A stretch of DNA of 24,564 bases, from positions 1 to 24,564 of the forward strand of contig NZ_CAKVJA010000040.1 of NCBI RefSeq assembly GCF_934754925.1, written 5' to 3'. The position numbers were made by a program, and so were the translations under genes. The stretch is from an uncultured Clostridium sp. (GTDB lineage: Bacteria > Bacillota > Clostridia > Clostridiales > Clostridiaceae). The notes beneath the pieces were generated by a model. That model did not search any database. It was given only the letters and a program-made list of their open reading frames with translations, and was not told the DNA's origin. Positions 6,802-15,511 of this stretch are shown here, piece after piece (position 1 is the stretch's first letter; every line of letters begins with the position of its first letter).

Positions 6802-8031
6802 TTACTTATTAGAATTTTCTTTCATGAATTTAGAAATCATCATAGTACAAACTGTGTTACCAGATGAATTTAATAATGTTGCTGGAGCATCTATTATTGT
6901 AGCTATAACGAGCATTATTGCTAAGCTTTCAGCAGGAAAACCAAATATACTTAAAATAAGCATTTCTCCAATTGCACCACCGCCAGGAACAGCTCCAACT
7001 ACTGCACCAATAAGTAAACCAACACCAAGAATCATAAGTAAAGTTTCAATGTTGTTAGTATCTCTTCCAAAGATTCCAAATAAGAACATTATTTTAAAGA
7101 TACCACCAATTATAGAACCATCTTTATGAATATTAACACCAAGTGGCATAACGATATTTGCAAGAGTATCTGAAACTCCCATTTTTTTAGCTGCGTCTAT
7201 ATTTACAGGAATACAAGCAGCACTAGAGCAAGTTGCTAATGCTGTAACAGCAGGAGGAGTGGCATTCTTCCAAAATGTTTTTACACCTTGTTTTTTACCG
7301 GCAATATAAGCATAGATAGTAAAAAATCCAAAGAAATAAATAATAGAAACTACAATATATAAAATGAATACTTTTATATAACCACCAAGTATTTGACTAC
7401 CTAGTTGTCCAACAACTGTTGCAAAGTAGCAACCAAGTCCTAAAGGAGCAATGTACATAATTAATCCCATCATTTTCATAGTTACTATAGATCCGCTTTG
7501 CAAAAATGCTGCAAATGGTTTTCCATCTTCTTTAGAAAGCATAGTTGCAAATCCAATAAGAATGGAAAATAAGATTAAAGCTAACATATTACTTCTAGAT
7601 AAAATCCCAGAGAAATCATTAACAGTAATACTTGAAACTATTTTTTGAATTATGCCAACGTTTTCTTGCTCTATAGAACTTGTAGAGTTAAGAAGATTAT
7701 TAAATATAGATGAATCTAAATTATTAGTAGGATTAAATAACTTAAAGCTAATAACACCTATAATTCCTGAAATAATGGCTGTAGTAGCAAAAACTATAAT
7801 AGTTATTACTAGAATTTTACCAAGCTTTTTCGAACTTTCCATATTAGCTATAGAAGAGGAAATGCTAAAGAAAACTATAGGAACTAGTAATGTAAAAATT
7901 AAGTTTAAAAATAAATTCCCTATTGGTTCAAATACTATAGCTTTTTCTCCTAATAGTATACCTAAAAAACCACCTATTAGTATGGCCATAAGTAATATTA
8001 GGGAAGAAGCATAATTTTTTAAAAATTTCAA
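6802..8031 (-). CDS. Divergent dicarboxylate/amino acid:cation symporter (DAACS family)
   Basis: The membrane protein has 409 residues with the architecture of the GltPh/GltP family: about six N-terminal helices, the Ser-rich hairpin 1 (TCSSAACIPV), a helix-7 motif NIHKDGS, hairpin 2 (AVPGGGAIGEMLILSIFG) and helix 8 (IIDAPATLLNSSGNTVC). The likely start is TTG at 8029-8031, with AAAGG about 12 nt upstream and no nearby ATG. By hand alignment NMDGT of the family reads HKDGS here, and helix 8 lacks the aspartate/arginine set that binds acidic substrates. It therefore probably carries something other than glutamate or aspartate. It precedes the cysteine-synthase-like gene, which may indicate a sulfur or serine-type substrate. 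Confidence 0.85.
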   Translation of the reverse strand: MKFLKNYASSLILLMAILIGGFLGILLGEKAIVFEPIGNLFLNLIFTLLVPIVFFSISSSIANMESSKKLGKILVITIIVFATTAIISGIIGVISFKLFNPTNNLDSSIFNNLLNSTSSIEQENVGIIQKIVSSITVNDFSGILSRSNMLALILFSILIGFATMLSKEDGKPFAAFLQSGSIVTMKMMGLIMYIAPLGLGCYFATVVGQLGSQILGGYIKVFILYIVVSIIYFFGFFTIYAYIAGKKQGVKTFWKNATPPAVTALATCSSAACIPVNIDAAKKMGVSDTLANIVMPLGVNIHKDGSIIGGIFKIMFLFGIFGRDTNNIETLLMILGVGLLIGAVVGAVPGGGAIGEMLILSIFGFPAESLAIMLVIATIIDAPATLLNSSGNTVCTMMISKFMKENSNK

Positions 8032-8115
8032 TTATATCTTACCTTTCTTTTGTAAATTAGTATTTCACATACTTTATCTTTTGTGTGTATAAGTAGGTAT
8101 TGCTACCAACTTTTA

Positions 8116-8144
8116 ATAATATTATGTAATAGTTAGAATGTCAA
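8116..8144 (-). promoter_or_regulatory. Sigma-A promoter of the transporter gene
   Basis: On the minus strand a consensus TTGACA (8139-8144) and TATTAT (8116-8121) are separated by exactly 17 nt. The predicted leader of about 77 nt contains two small hairpins (8095-8106 with a GCAA tetraloop, and 8059-8073). No riboswitch is recognised. Confidence 0.75.
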
Positions 8145-8433
8145 TTAACTTATGTACTTATATAGAGAAATAAGTACTTTATAAATAGATTACTAATGCA
8201 AAATATAAGTAATTGACATATTAGAATTATAATTTAATATTTTTAAATGAAATTCTAACAATTTTTTTTAAATGACGGAATAAAAAATATAACATTCATA
8301 AAATTTAAAATAGATACTTGTAAATTATTAATATATTTATAGAGTTGAAATGATAAATTATTAAAAAAAATAACTTTAATAAATGTAATACTTAATTTTT
8401 AAAAGAAAAGTATATAAAAGTAATAATAAAAAT
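8145..8433. other. AT-rich divergent intergenic region
   Basis: This is the middle of the 544-nt gap between the divergent transporter and glutamate synthase genes. I see no gene, tRNA or riboswitch in it. Both promoters lie at its ends. Confidence 0.5.
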
Positions 8434-8462
8434 TTGAAATTATATACAAATTTGTATATAAT
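8434..8462 (+). promoter_or_regulatory. gltB promoter overlapped by a perfect 24-bp palindrome
   Basis: TTGAAA (8434-8439) and TATAAT (8457-8462) are separated by exactly 17 nt, a near-consensus sigma-A promoter. A perfect palindrome occupies 8439-8462, so it covers the spacer and the -10; its core is TACAAATTTGTA. A protein bound there would block RNA polymerase, so it is best read as a repressor operator. The leader to the gltB ATG is about 107 nt with no strong hairpin. Confidence 0.7.
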
Positions 8463-8575
8463 GTTAATATTATAATAAATAGATTAAAATTGAAAAATAA
8501 GATTTTTTTGGGAATTATAATTTCATATTTAGTTTTAAAATGCAAAAAATATACTATTAAAAAGGAGCGTTATAT

Positions 8576-11500
8576 ATGAAAGGAAATTGGGGTCTGTATA
8601 GCAGCAGTTTTGAACATGACGCATGTGGAATAGGGGCTGTAGTAAATATTAAAGGAGAAAAATCTAATAAGGTCATAAATGATGCTTTAGATATTTTAGA
8701 AAATTTAAAGCATAGAGGCGGAACTGGAGCAGATGAAAATACTGGTGATGGAGCTGGTATTTTAATTCAAATACCTCATAACTTTTTTAAGAAAGTATGC
8801 ATTGAATATAATGTCAATTTACCTAAAAGTGGAGAATATGCAGTTGGTGTATTATTTCTTCCAACTGAAGAAAAGAAAAAAAAATTAGCTCTAGATATAA
8901 TGAATAAAGTTATAGTGGACAAGGGCTTCAAGACCTTATTATTAAGGGATGTACCTGTAGATAATAGTGGACTTGGAAAAGCAGCTTTAGAGTCTATGCC
9001 TAACATTATGCAGATTATATTAAATAAGCCTAATAATATAAAGGATACAAGGGAATTTGAAAGAGAATTATATATATTAAGAAGAAATATTGAAAAAGAT
9101 TTTAATTTAGAAAAATCATTAAATAATTGCACTACTTATATAGCATCTCTTTCTTCGAAAACAATAGTTTATAAAGGAATGTTATTATCTACACAAGTAA
9201 GAGGGTTTTATCATGATTTGTTAGATAAAGATGTAGAATCTGCTATAGCTTTAGTTCATTCAAGATATTCAACAAATACATTTCCAAGCTGGGAAAGAGC
9301 ACATCCAAATAGGATGATGGTTCATAATGGAGAAATAAATACTTTAAGGGGTAATGTTAATAAGATTTATTCAAGAGAGGGATCTATTACTTCAGAGGTA
9401 TTTGGAGAGAAGCTTCAAGAAGTGTTACCTATAATAAATAAGGAGGGATCGGATTCTGCAACCTTTGATAATGTATTAGAATTTTTATACATGGGTGGAA
9501 GGGATTTAGCTAGATCAATATTAATGTTAATACCTGAACCATGGGAAAAATCTAAAAGTATAGATGAAGATAAGAAAGCTTTTTATAAATATAATTCAAC
9601 ATTAATGGAACCATGGGATGGACCAGCGTCTATAGTATTTACTGATGGAGATAGGGTAGGAGCAGTTTTAGATAGAAATGGATTAAGGCCATCAAGATAC
9701 TATATAACAGATGATGGATATCTATATCTTTCATCAGAAACTGGAGCAGTATACATAGATGAGGAAAGAGTAGTAAGAAAAGATAGATTAGAGCCAGGGA
9801 AGATTTTATTAGTAGATACTATTAAGGGTAAACTTATTGAAGATACAGAGGTTAAGAAAAAGTATAGTTTAGAAAATCCATATAAAGAATGGTTAGATGA
9901 AAGGTTAACACCACTTAAGAGTATAAATATAGATAATTATGAGCAGAAGTTTATGACTAAGGAAGAAAGAATAACTTATCAAAAGACTTTTGGATATGGA
10001 TATGAAGACTTAAAAACTAATATATACGAAATGGCTCAAAATATGCATGAGCCAATGGCTGCTATGGGTATAGATACTCCGCTTGCAGTATTATCATTAA
10101 AGGAACAACCGTTATTTAATTACTTTAAGCAGTTATTTGCTCAAGTAACTAATCCACCAATAGATGCCATAAGAGAAGAAGTTATAACATCAACTAATGT
10201 TTATTTAGGTTCTAAAGGAAATATATTAGACGATTGTCCAGAAAGTTGTAGGCAAATAGAAATAGTAAATCCAATTATTAATGATAAGGATTTAGTTAAA
10301 ATAAAATCATTAGATGGACATGGATATAATATTAAAACATTAGATATTACTTTTGATAAAACTAAAAAAAATAGTTTAGAAATATCATTAAAATATTTAT
10401 GTAGAGAAGCACTTCAACTTATTAATGAAGGAGCAAATGTAATTATATTAAGTGATAGGTTTATAGATGAGGAAAATGTCCCGATTCCTTCATTATTAGC
10501 TGTTGCAGCAATGAATAATTATTTAATTAAAAAGGGTGTTAGAAGTTTAGCTGACATTATCATAGAAACTGCAGAGGCTAGAGAGGTTCATCATTTTGCA
10601 ACACTTTTAGGATATGGAGCTACAGCAGTTAATCCTTATTTGGCTTATCAATGTATTCATGAGTTAGTTGAAGATGAACTAATTACAATTCCATATGAGG
10701 AAGCTATAAATAATTATGATAAAGCAGTGGTTAAAGGAATAACTAAAATACTTTCTAAAATGGGAATTTCAGCAATTAGATCATATCAAGGGGCTCAAAT
10801 ATTTGAGGCACTAGGGATAGATAAAGTTGTAATAGATAAATACTTTACAAATACAACTAGTAGAATTGGTGGATTAACTTTAAGGGATATAGAAAAAGAA
10901 GCTTTATCTAAACATGAAAAGGCGTATAACAAAAGATATAAACAACTTAATTTTGATTTAGATAATTTTGGAAGAGATAAATTGAGAAGCACTGGAGAAA
11001 AGCATTTATACAATCCAGCAACTATTTATATGTTACAACAAGCAACAAAAACTGGAGATTATAGTAAATTTAAAGAGTATTCTAAATTAATAAATAAGGA
11101 GGAAGAGGGATTAACTTTAAGAGGCTTATTAGATTTTAATTTTGAAGCAAATCCTATTCCGCTAGAAGAAGTAGAGCCAGTATCGTCAATTGTAAAGAGA
11201 TTCAAAACTGGAGCAATGTCATATGGATCAATTTCCAAGGAGGCTCATGAAGCACTTGCTATAGCAATGAATAGATTAGGTGGTAAATCTAATACTGGAG
11301 AAGGTGGAGAAGATAGAGAAAGATGGATTCCACTTGATAATGGAGATTCAAAGAGATCTAAAATTAAGCAAATAGCATCAGGTAGATTCGGTGTTACTTC
11401 AGAATATTTAGTTAATGCAGATGAATTACAAATAAAAATGGCTCAAGGAGCGAAACCAGGGGAAGGTGGACAACTTCCTGCATCAAAGGTTTATCCTTGG

Positions 11501-13144
11501 ATTTCAAAAACAAGACATTCAACTACTGCTGTTGGGCTTATTTCACCACCACCTCATCATGATATTTATTCAATAGAAGATTTAGCTCAACTTATATATG
11601 ACTTGAAAAATTCTAATATATACGCAGATGTTTCTGTAAAGTTAGTGGCAGAAGCTGGAGTTGGAACAGTTGCAGCAGGTGTTGCTAAAGCAGGTGCTGA
11701 TGTAATATTAATATCAGGTTATGATGGAGGTACAGGGTCATCTCCTAAGACTTCTATTCAACATGCAGGTCTTCCATGGGAACTAGGACTTGCAGAAGCA
11801 CATCAAACACTTGTTATGAATAATTTAAGGGATAGGGTTAGAGTTGAAACAGATGGTAAACTTATGACTGGCAGGGATGTTGCAATAGCAGCATTACTTG
11901 GAGCTGAGGAATTTGGATTTGCAACTGCACCACTTGTAAGTTTAGGTTGTGTAATGATGAGAGTATGTAATTTAGATACTTGTCCAGTTGGAATTGCTAC
12001 TCAAAATGAAGAACTTAGAAAGAGGTTTACTGGTAAGCCTGAGTATGTAGTAAACTTTATGGAGTTTATTGCAGAAGAGCTGAGAGAATACATGGCTAAA
12101 CTTGGATTTAGAAGTATTGATGAAATGGTTGGTAGAGTGGATAAGTTGAAGAAAAAAGAGAATATCAATAACTGGAAAGCTAAAACAATTGATTTATCAC
12201 TAGTATTAGATAAATCACAAGTTAAATCTCAAAATGGTGTTAGATTTAATTTAGCAAATAAGTATGATCATAAGCTTGATCTTGTTAAAGATTCTGTGGT
12301 GCTTTTAGATCTTGCAAAACCAGCCTTAGATAATAAAGAAAAAGTTAAAATAAATCTTGATATTTTAAATACAGATAGAACATTTGGTACTATCTTAGGA
12401 TCTGAAATTACTAGAAGATATAAAACAAAAGGATTACCAGAAGATACTGTATGGATTAAGTGTACAGGAGCTGCTGGACAAAGCTTTGGTGCATTTATAC
12501 CAAGTGGTTTAACTTTAGAAGTTGAAGGTGATGGTAATGATTATGTTGGTAAGGGATTATCAGGAGGGAAAATAGTTGTATATCCACCTAAGAATAGCAA
12601 GATAATTGCAGATGAAAATATTATAGTTGGTAATGTTGCATTATATGGGGCTACATCTGGTAAAGCATTCTTTAATGGAGTTGTTGGTGAAAGATTCTGT
12701 GTAAGAAATTCAGGTGCAACAGCTGTAATTGAAGGCTGTGGAGCTCATGGTTGTGAATATATGACAGGTGGAAGAGCCGTTATATTAGGAGAAACCGGAG
12801 TTAACTTTGCTGCTGGTATGAGTGGTGGTATTGCTTATGTTCTAGATGAAAATAATAAGTTTGTTTTTAATGTTAATAAGGAGATGGTACTTATTGAAGA
12901 ACCAAATGATGAAGATGTTAATTTCTTGAAAGAAATAATTACTGAACATTATGATCTTACAAATTCAGTAAAAGCTAAAGCTATTTTAGATAACTTTGAT
13001 TTATATATAACAAAGATTAAAAAAGTAATTCCTAAAGACTATAAGGAAGTTTTAGAGCTTGTTAAAATAAATGAAGAGAAAGGATTTACTAAAGATGAAG
13101 CTTTAGTAAATGCCTTCTATGAAAAAACAGGAAAAGGAATGTAA
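8576..13144 (+). CDS. gltB: Glutamate synthase large subunit
   Basis: The 1522-residue protein has the full length and domain order of the bacterial large subunit, which makes two glutamates from glutamine and 2-oxoglutarate. The type-2 glutamine amidotransferase domain begins after a 16-residue propeptide, with nucleophile Cys17 in EHDACGIG. A central domain and the FMN-binding synthase domain follow (GEGGEDRERW, PGEGGQLPASKVYPWI, GYDGGTGSSPKTS). The 3Fe-4S cysteines are C1125, C1131 and C1136 in CVMMRVCNLDTCPVG. The C-terminal glutamate synthase alpha domain carries the repeated glycine pattern (GGKIVVYPP, GGRAVILGETG). AAGGAG lies 8 nt before the ATG. gltD follows after 12 nt. Expression probably depends on the palindromic promoter at 8434-8462. 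Confidence 0.97.
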   Translation: MKGNWGLYSSSFEHDACGIGAVVNIKGEKSNKVINDALDILENLKHRGGTGADENTGDGAGILIQIPHNFFKKVCIEYNVNLPKSGEYAVGVLFLPTEEKKKKLALDIMNKVIVDKGFKTLLLRDVPVDNSGLGKAALESMPNIMQIILNKPNNIKDTREFERELYILRRNIEKDFNLEKSLNNCTTYIASLSSKTIVYKGMLLSTQVRGFYHDLLDKDVESAIALVHSRYSTNTFPSWERAHPNRMMVHNGEINTLRGNVNKIYSREGSITSEVFGEKLQEVLPIINKEGSDSATFDNVLEFLYMGGRDLARSILMLIPEPWEKSKSIDEDKKAFYKYNSTLMEPWDGPASIVFTDGDRVGAVLDRNGLRPSRYYITDDGYLYLSSETGAVYIDEERVVRKDRLEPGKILLVDTIKGKLIEDTEVKKKYSLENPYKEWLDERLTPLKSINIDNYEQKFMTKEERITYQKTFGYGYEDLKTNIYEMAQNMHEPMAAMGIDTPLAVLSLKEQPLFNYFKQLFAQVTNPPIDAIREEVITSTNVYLGSKGNILDDCPESCRQIEIVNPIINDKDLVKIKSLDGHGYNIKTLDITFDKTKKNSLEISLKYLCREALQLINEGANVIILSDRFIDEENVPIPSLLAVAAMNNYLIKKGVRSLADIIIETAEAREVHHFATLLGYGATAVNPYLAYQCIHELVEDELITIPYEEAINNYDKAVVKGITKILSKMGISAIRSYQGAQIFEALGIDKVVIDKYFTNTTSRIGGLTLRDIEKEALSKHEKAYNKRYKQLNFDLDNFGRDKLRSTGEKHLYNPATIYMLQQATKTGDYSKFKEYSKLINKEEEGLTLRGLLDFNFEANPIPLEEVEPVSSIVKRFKTGAMSYGSISKEAHEALAIAMNRLGGKSNTGEGGEDRERWIPLDNGDSKRSKIKQIASGRFGVTSEYLVNADELQIKMAQGAKPGEGGQLPASKVYPWISKTRHSTTAVGLISPPPHHDIYSIEDLAQLIYDLKNSNIYADVSVKLVAEAGVGTVAAGVAKAGADVILISGYDGGTGSSPKTSIQHAGLPWELGLAEAHQTLVMNNLRDRVRVETDGKLMTGRDVAIAALLGAEEFGFATAPLVSLGCVMMRVCNLDTCPVGIATQNEELRKRFTGKPEYVVNFMEFIAEELREYMAKLGFRSIDEMVGRVDKLKKKENINNWKAKTIDLSLVLDKSQVKSQNGVRFNLANKYDHKLDLVKDSVVLLDLAKPALDNKEKVKINLDILNTDRTFGTILGSEITRRYKTKGLPEDTVWIKCTGAAGQSFGAFIPSGLTLEVEGDGNDYVGKGLSGGKIVVYPPKNSKIIADENIIVGNVALYGATSGKAFFNGVVGERFCVRNSGATAVIEGCGAHGCEYMTGGRAVILGETGVNFAAGMSGGIAYVLDENNKFVFNVNKEMVLIEEPNDEDVNFLKEIITEHYDLTNSVKAKAILDNFDLYITKIKKVIPKDYKEVLELVKINEEKGFTKDEALVNAFYEKTGKGM

Positions 13145-13156
13145 GGAGGGAGTATC

Positions 13157-14626
13157 ATGGGAAAAGCAACAGGATTTATGGAGTTTACTAGAAAGAACTG
13201 TAGTAGAGAGGATGCACTAAGTAGAATAAATCATTGGAATGAATTTGATACGCCTCTTACTGAAGAGGAGAGAAAAGAGCAAGGGGCAAGATGTATGGAT
13301 TGTGGAGTTCCATTTTGCCAGTCAGGAGTAATATTAAATGGAATGGCCACTGGGTGCCCTTTGCATAATCTTATTCCTGAGTGGAATAACCTTGTATATT
13401 TAGGTAAATGGAAATTAGGGTTAGAAAGGCTTTTAAAAACGAGTAATTTTCCGGAGTTTACTTCAAGGGTATGTCCTGCATTATGTGAAAATGCTTGTAC
13501 TTGCGGATTGCATGGAGATGCTGTTACAGTTAAGGCTAATGAAAGATATTTAATAGAAAAGGGGTTTAGTGAAGGTATCATTAAAGCAAACCCACCACAA
13601 ATAAGGACAGGGAAAAAAATTGCTGTTATAGGGTCAGGTCCATCAGGCCTTGCATGTTCAGACTTTTTAAATAATCTAGGTCATAGTGTTACTGTATATG
13701 AAAGAGAAGACCGTGTTGGTGGGCTTATGATGTACGGTATTCCAAATATGAAGCTTGAAAAAAATATTATAGAAAGAAGAGTTAATATTCTTAAAGAAGA
13801 AGGAATTAACTTTAAAACTTGTGTAAATGTTGGTATTGATATTACCTTTGATGAATTAGATAAAGAGTATGATGCAATAGTTGTAACAATAGGTGCATCT
13901 AAACCAAGAGATTTAAAGGTGCCTGGAAGAGAACTTAATGGAATTCATTTTGCAGTAAAATATTTAACTAATAATACAAAAAAAGTAATTGGTTCAGTAT
14001 TTAATAAAGGGTCAGACATTCTAGCTACAGATAAAGATGTAATAGTAATTGGTGGAGGAGATACAGGAACTGATTGTGTTGGTACAGCACTTAGACAGGG
14101 ATGTAAATCTGTAAATCAATTTGAAATAATGGGTGAACCTTTAAAAACTAGAGGTGAAAATAATCCTTGGCCAGAGTATGCAAAGATATTAAAAATTGAC
14201 TATGGTCAAGAAGAATATATTGCAAAGTTTGGTCATGATCCAAGAAGATATTTAACTAGCGTAAAAGAGTTTTATGGAGATGAAAATGGAAATGTAAAAT
14301 CTCTTAAGACTGTTGATGTAGAGTGGGTTAAAGGTGAAAATGGAAGAATGAATCTTAAAGAAGTTGAGGGTTCAGAAAGGATTTGGAATGCTGATCTAGT
14401 TTTAATAGCTATGGGATTTGTTGGTGTTGAGGATTATATAGCTAAAGATTTAGGTATTGAGTTGAATAATAGAGGAAGTATTGATGCAACTGATGTAGAT
14501 TATAAAACATCTAAGGATAAGGTATTTGTAGCTGGAGATGCAAGAAGAGGACCATCTTTAGTTGTGTGGGGAATTACAGAAGGTAGAAATGCTGCTTTAT
14601 CAGTAGATAAATATTTAATGGAATAA
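13157..14626 (+). CDS. gltD: Glutamate synthase small subunit
   Basis: The 489-residue flavoprotein supplies electrons from NAD(P)H to the large subunit. The N-terminal cysteines C46, C49, C54, C67 and C106, C110, C114, C116 (CMDCGVPFC, CPALCENACTC) are those of the two 4Fe-4S clusters. The FAD-binding GSGPSG is at 159-164. The second dinucleotide site (VIGGGDTGTD) lies near residue 297, and VFVAGDARRGPSLVVW is near the C-terminus. The start has AGGAGGG about 8 nt upstream, overlapping the gltB stop, so the two subunits are translationally linked. No clear terminator follows, so the small gene at 14756 may be read from the same transcript. Confidence 0.97.
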   Translation: MGKATGFMEFTRKNCSREDALSRINHWNEFDTPLTEEERKEQGARCMDCGVPFCQSGVILNGMATGCPLHNLIPEWNNLVYLGKWKLGLERLLKTSNFPEFTSRVCPALCENACTCGLHGDAVTVKANERYLIEKGFSEGIIKANPPQIRTGKKIAVIGSGPSGLACSDFLNNLGHSVTVYEREDRVGGLMMYGIPNMKLEKNIIERRVNILKEEGINFKTCVNVGIDITFDELDKEYDAIVVTIGASKPRDLKVPGRELNGIHFAVKYLTNNTKKVIGSVFNKGSDILATDKDVIVIGGGDTGTDCVGTALRQGCKSVNQFEIMGEPLKTRGENNPWPEYAKILKIDYGQEEYIAKFGHDPRRYLTSVKEFYGDENGNVKSLKTVDVEWVKGENGRMNLKEVEGSERIWNADLVLIAMGFVGVEDYIAKDLGIELNNRGSIDATDVDYKTSKDKVFVAGDARRGPSLVVWGITEGRNAALSVDKYLME

Positions 14627-14704
14627 CAACTTTTTTATATAATAAGGAGATGTCACTATAATTAAGTATTTACATTCTAAGTTAGGTTATAAAAGCTTAA
14701 ATTA

Positions 14705-14713
14705 TGATATAAT
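14705..14713 (+). promoter_or_regulatory. Extended -10 promoter before the small Cys-rich gene
   Basis: TG-A-TATAAT at 14705-14713 is a full extended -10. No clear -35 is seen. The predicted start near 14720 leaves a leader of about 36 nt, so the small gene can probably be expressed separately from gltBD. Confidence 0.45.
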
Positions 14714-14755
14714 ATGATTGGATTATAATTTTTGAAAGTTTGTTTCGGAGGGTAT

Positions 14756-15022
14756 ATGGAGAATATATTAACAACAATTGAGAGAGAAAATCATATTAGA
14801 GAAATATTTTTAAGTATGTTTAGAGAAGAGGGAGTATCAGAAGAGGAATTAGAAAAGGCAATTTGTGAATCATATTGTAAAGAAGGTATAGAGTGTAAGA
14901 CAATAAAGGATATTCCAATAAATGAGATGGAAGAAGCTATAACTGAATGTTGTGAATCGGCTGGATTGGAGTTTAAAACTTTTGATGATATTTTAGAATA
15001 TTTTTATAAAAATAATAATTAG
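14756..15022 (+). CDS. Small acidic Cys-rich protein with an internal duplication
   Basis: The 88-residue protein starts at ATG 14756, which follows CGGAGGG; the in-frame TTG at 14732 lies upstream of that site. It has no signal peptide and should be cytoplasmic. Residues 29-53 and 55-79 are tandem copies of a 25-residue unit, identical at 11 positions by eye (pattern E-x-E-x-AI-x-E, G-x-E-x-KT, DI). It has five cysteines: C37, C41 and C47 in the first unit, C65 and C66 in the second. The predicted structure is helical. I recognise no family. It follows gltD and is closed by a strong terminator; a redox, metal-binding or regulatory role is speculation. Confidence 0.75.
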   Translation: MENILTTIERENHIREIFLSMFREEGVSEEELEKAICESYCKEGIECKTIKDIPINEMEEAITECCESAGLEFKTFDDILEYFYKNNN

Positions 15023-15028
15023 AAGATA

Positions 15029-15069
15029 AATAGCTATTACTTATAAATTTAAGTAGTAGCTATTTTTTT
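15029..15069 (+). terminator. Terminator after the small Cys-rich gene
   Basis: A 14-bp stem with one G-T pair joins 15029-15042 to 15051-15064 and runs into a T tract ending at 15069. It closes the gltBD region. Confidence 0.9.
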
Positions 15070-15147
15070 GTAGATTATAGGTATATAATTTAAGAGCAAA
15101 GATAAGATTAAAGATATAATTTTTTTATAAAAGGGGTGAAAAATATT

Positions 15148-15471
15148 TTGAATACATTATTTAGTGAAAATGATATTATAAATTTAGTTAATGATAATAA
15201 AATAGCTGTACTATATTTTACAGGAATGGATTGTGGTGCTTGTGAAGCAATAAAATATAAAATTGAAAGTATTTTAAAAAGTTTACCACAAATTAAGAGT
15301 GGAGAAATTAATGGGGAGGAAAATTTAGCTTTAGCTGCAAAATATGGTGTATTTTCATTACCTATATTTTTATTATTTATTGAAGGGAAAGAAACATTGA
15401 GAATTGGTAGAAACGTAGATTTACTTGAGCTTGAAAGAAATATAAAAAGATATTATGAAATGATATTTTAG
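15148..15471 (+). CDS. Thioredoxin-like protein
   Basis: The protein has 107 residues. I choose the TTG at 15148 because AAGGGGTG (15131-15138) is 9 nt upstream. A GTG at 15136 overlaps that site and would add only four residues. The fold is thioredoxin-like: VLYFTGMDCGAC carries the redox pair C29-G-A-C32, and the cis-proline is P72 in FSLPIF. The active site is CGAC rather than the usual CGPC, and the protein is a little short, so it is a thioredoxin-family thiol-disulfide protein rather than housekeeping thioredoxin. It lies 40 nt before a permease gene and may share its transcript. Confidence 0.8.
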   Translation: MNTLFSENDIINLVNDNKIAVLYFTGMDCGACEAIKYKIESILKSLPQIKSGEINGEENLALAAKYGVFSLPIFLLFIEGKETLRIGRNVDLLELERNIKRYYEMIF

Positions 15472-15511
15472 GTTAATTTTAAATATTTAGAAATTGAATA
15501 GAGGTTTTAAG

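Noticed and set aside
8095..8106. GGTA-GCAA-TACC hairpin in the transporter leader as a riboswitch
   Set aside because: A four-pair stem alone is too small, and no conserved riboswitch core is seen around it.
8776..9132. Minus-strand open frame of about 118 codons inside gltB, and similar opposite-strand frames elsewhere
   Set aside because: They lie wholly within well-supported genes on the other strand and lack ribosome binding sites.
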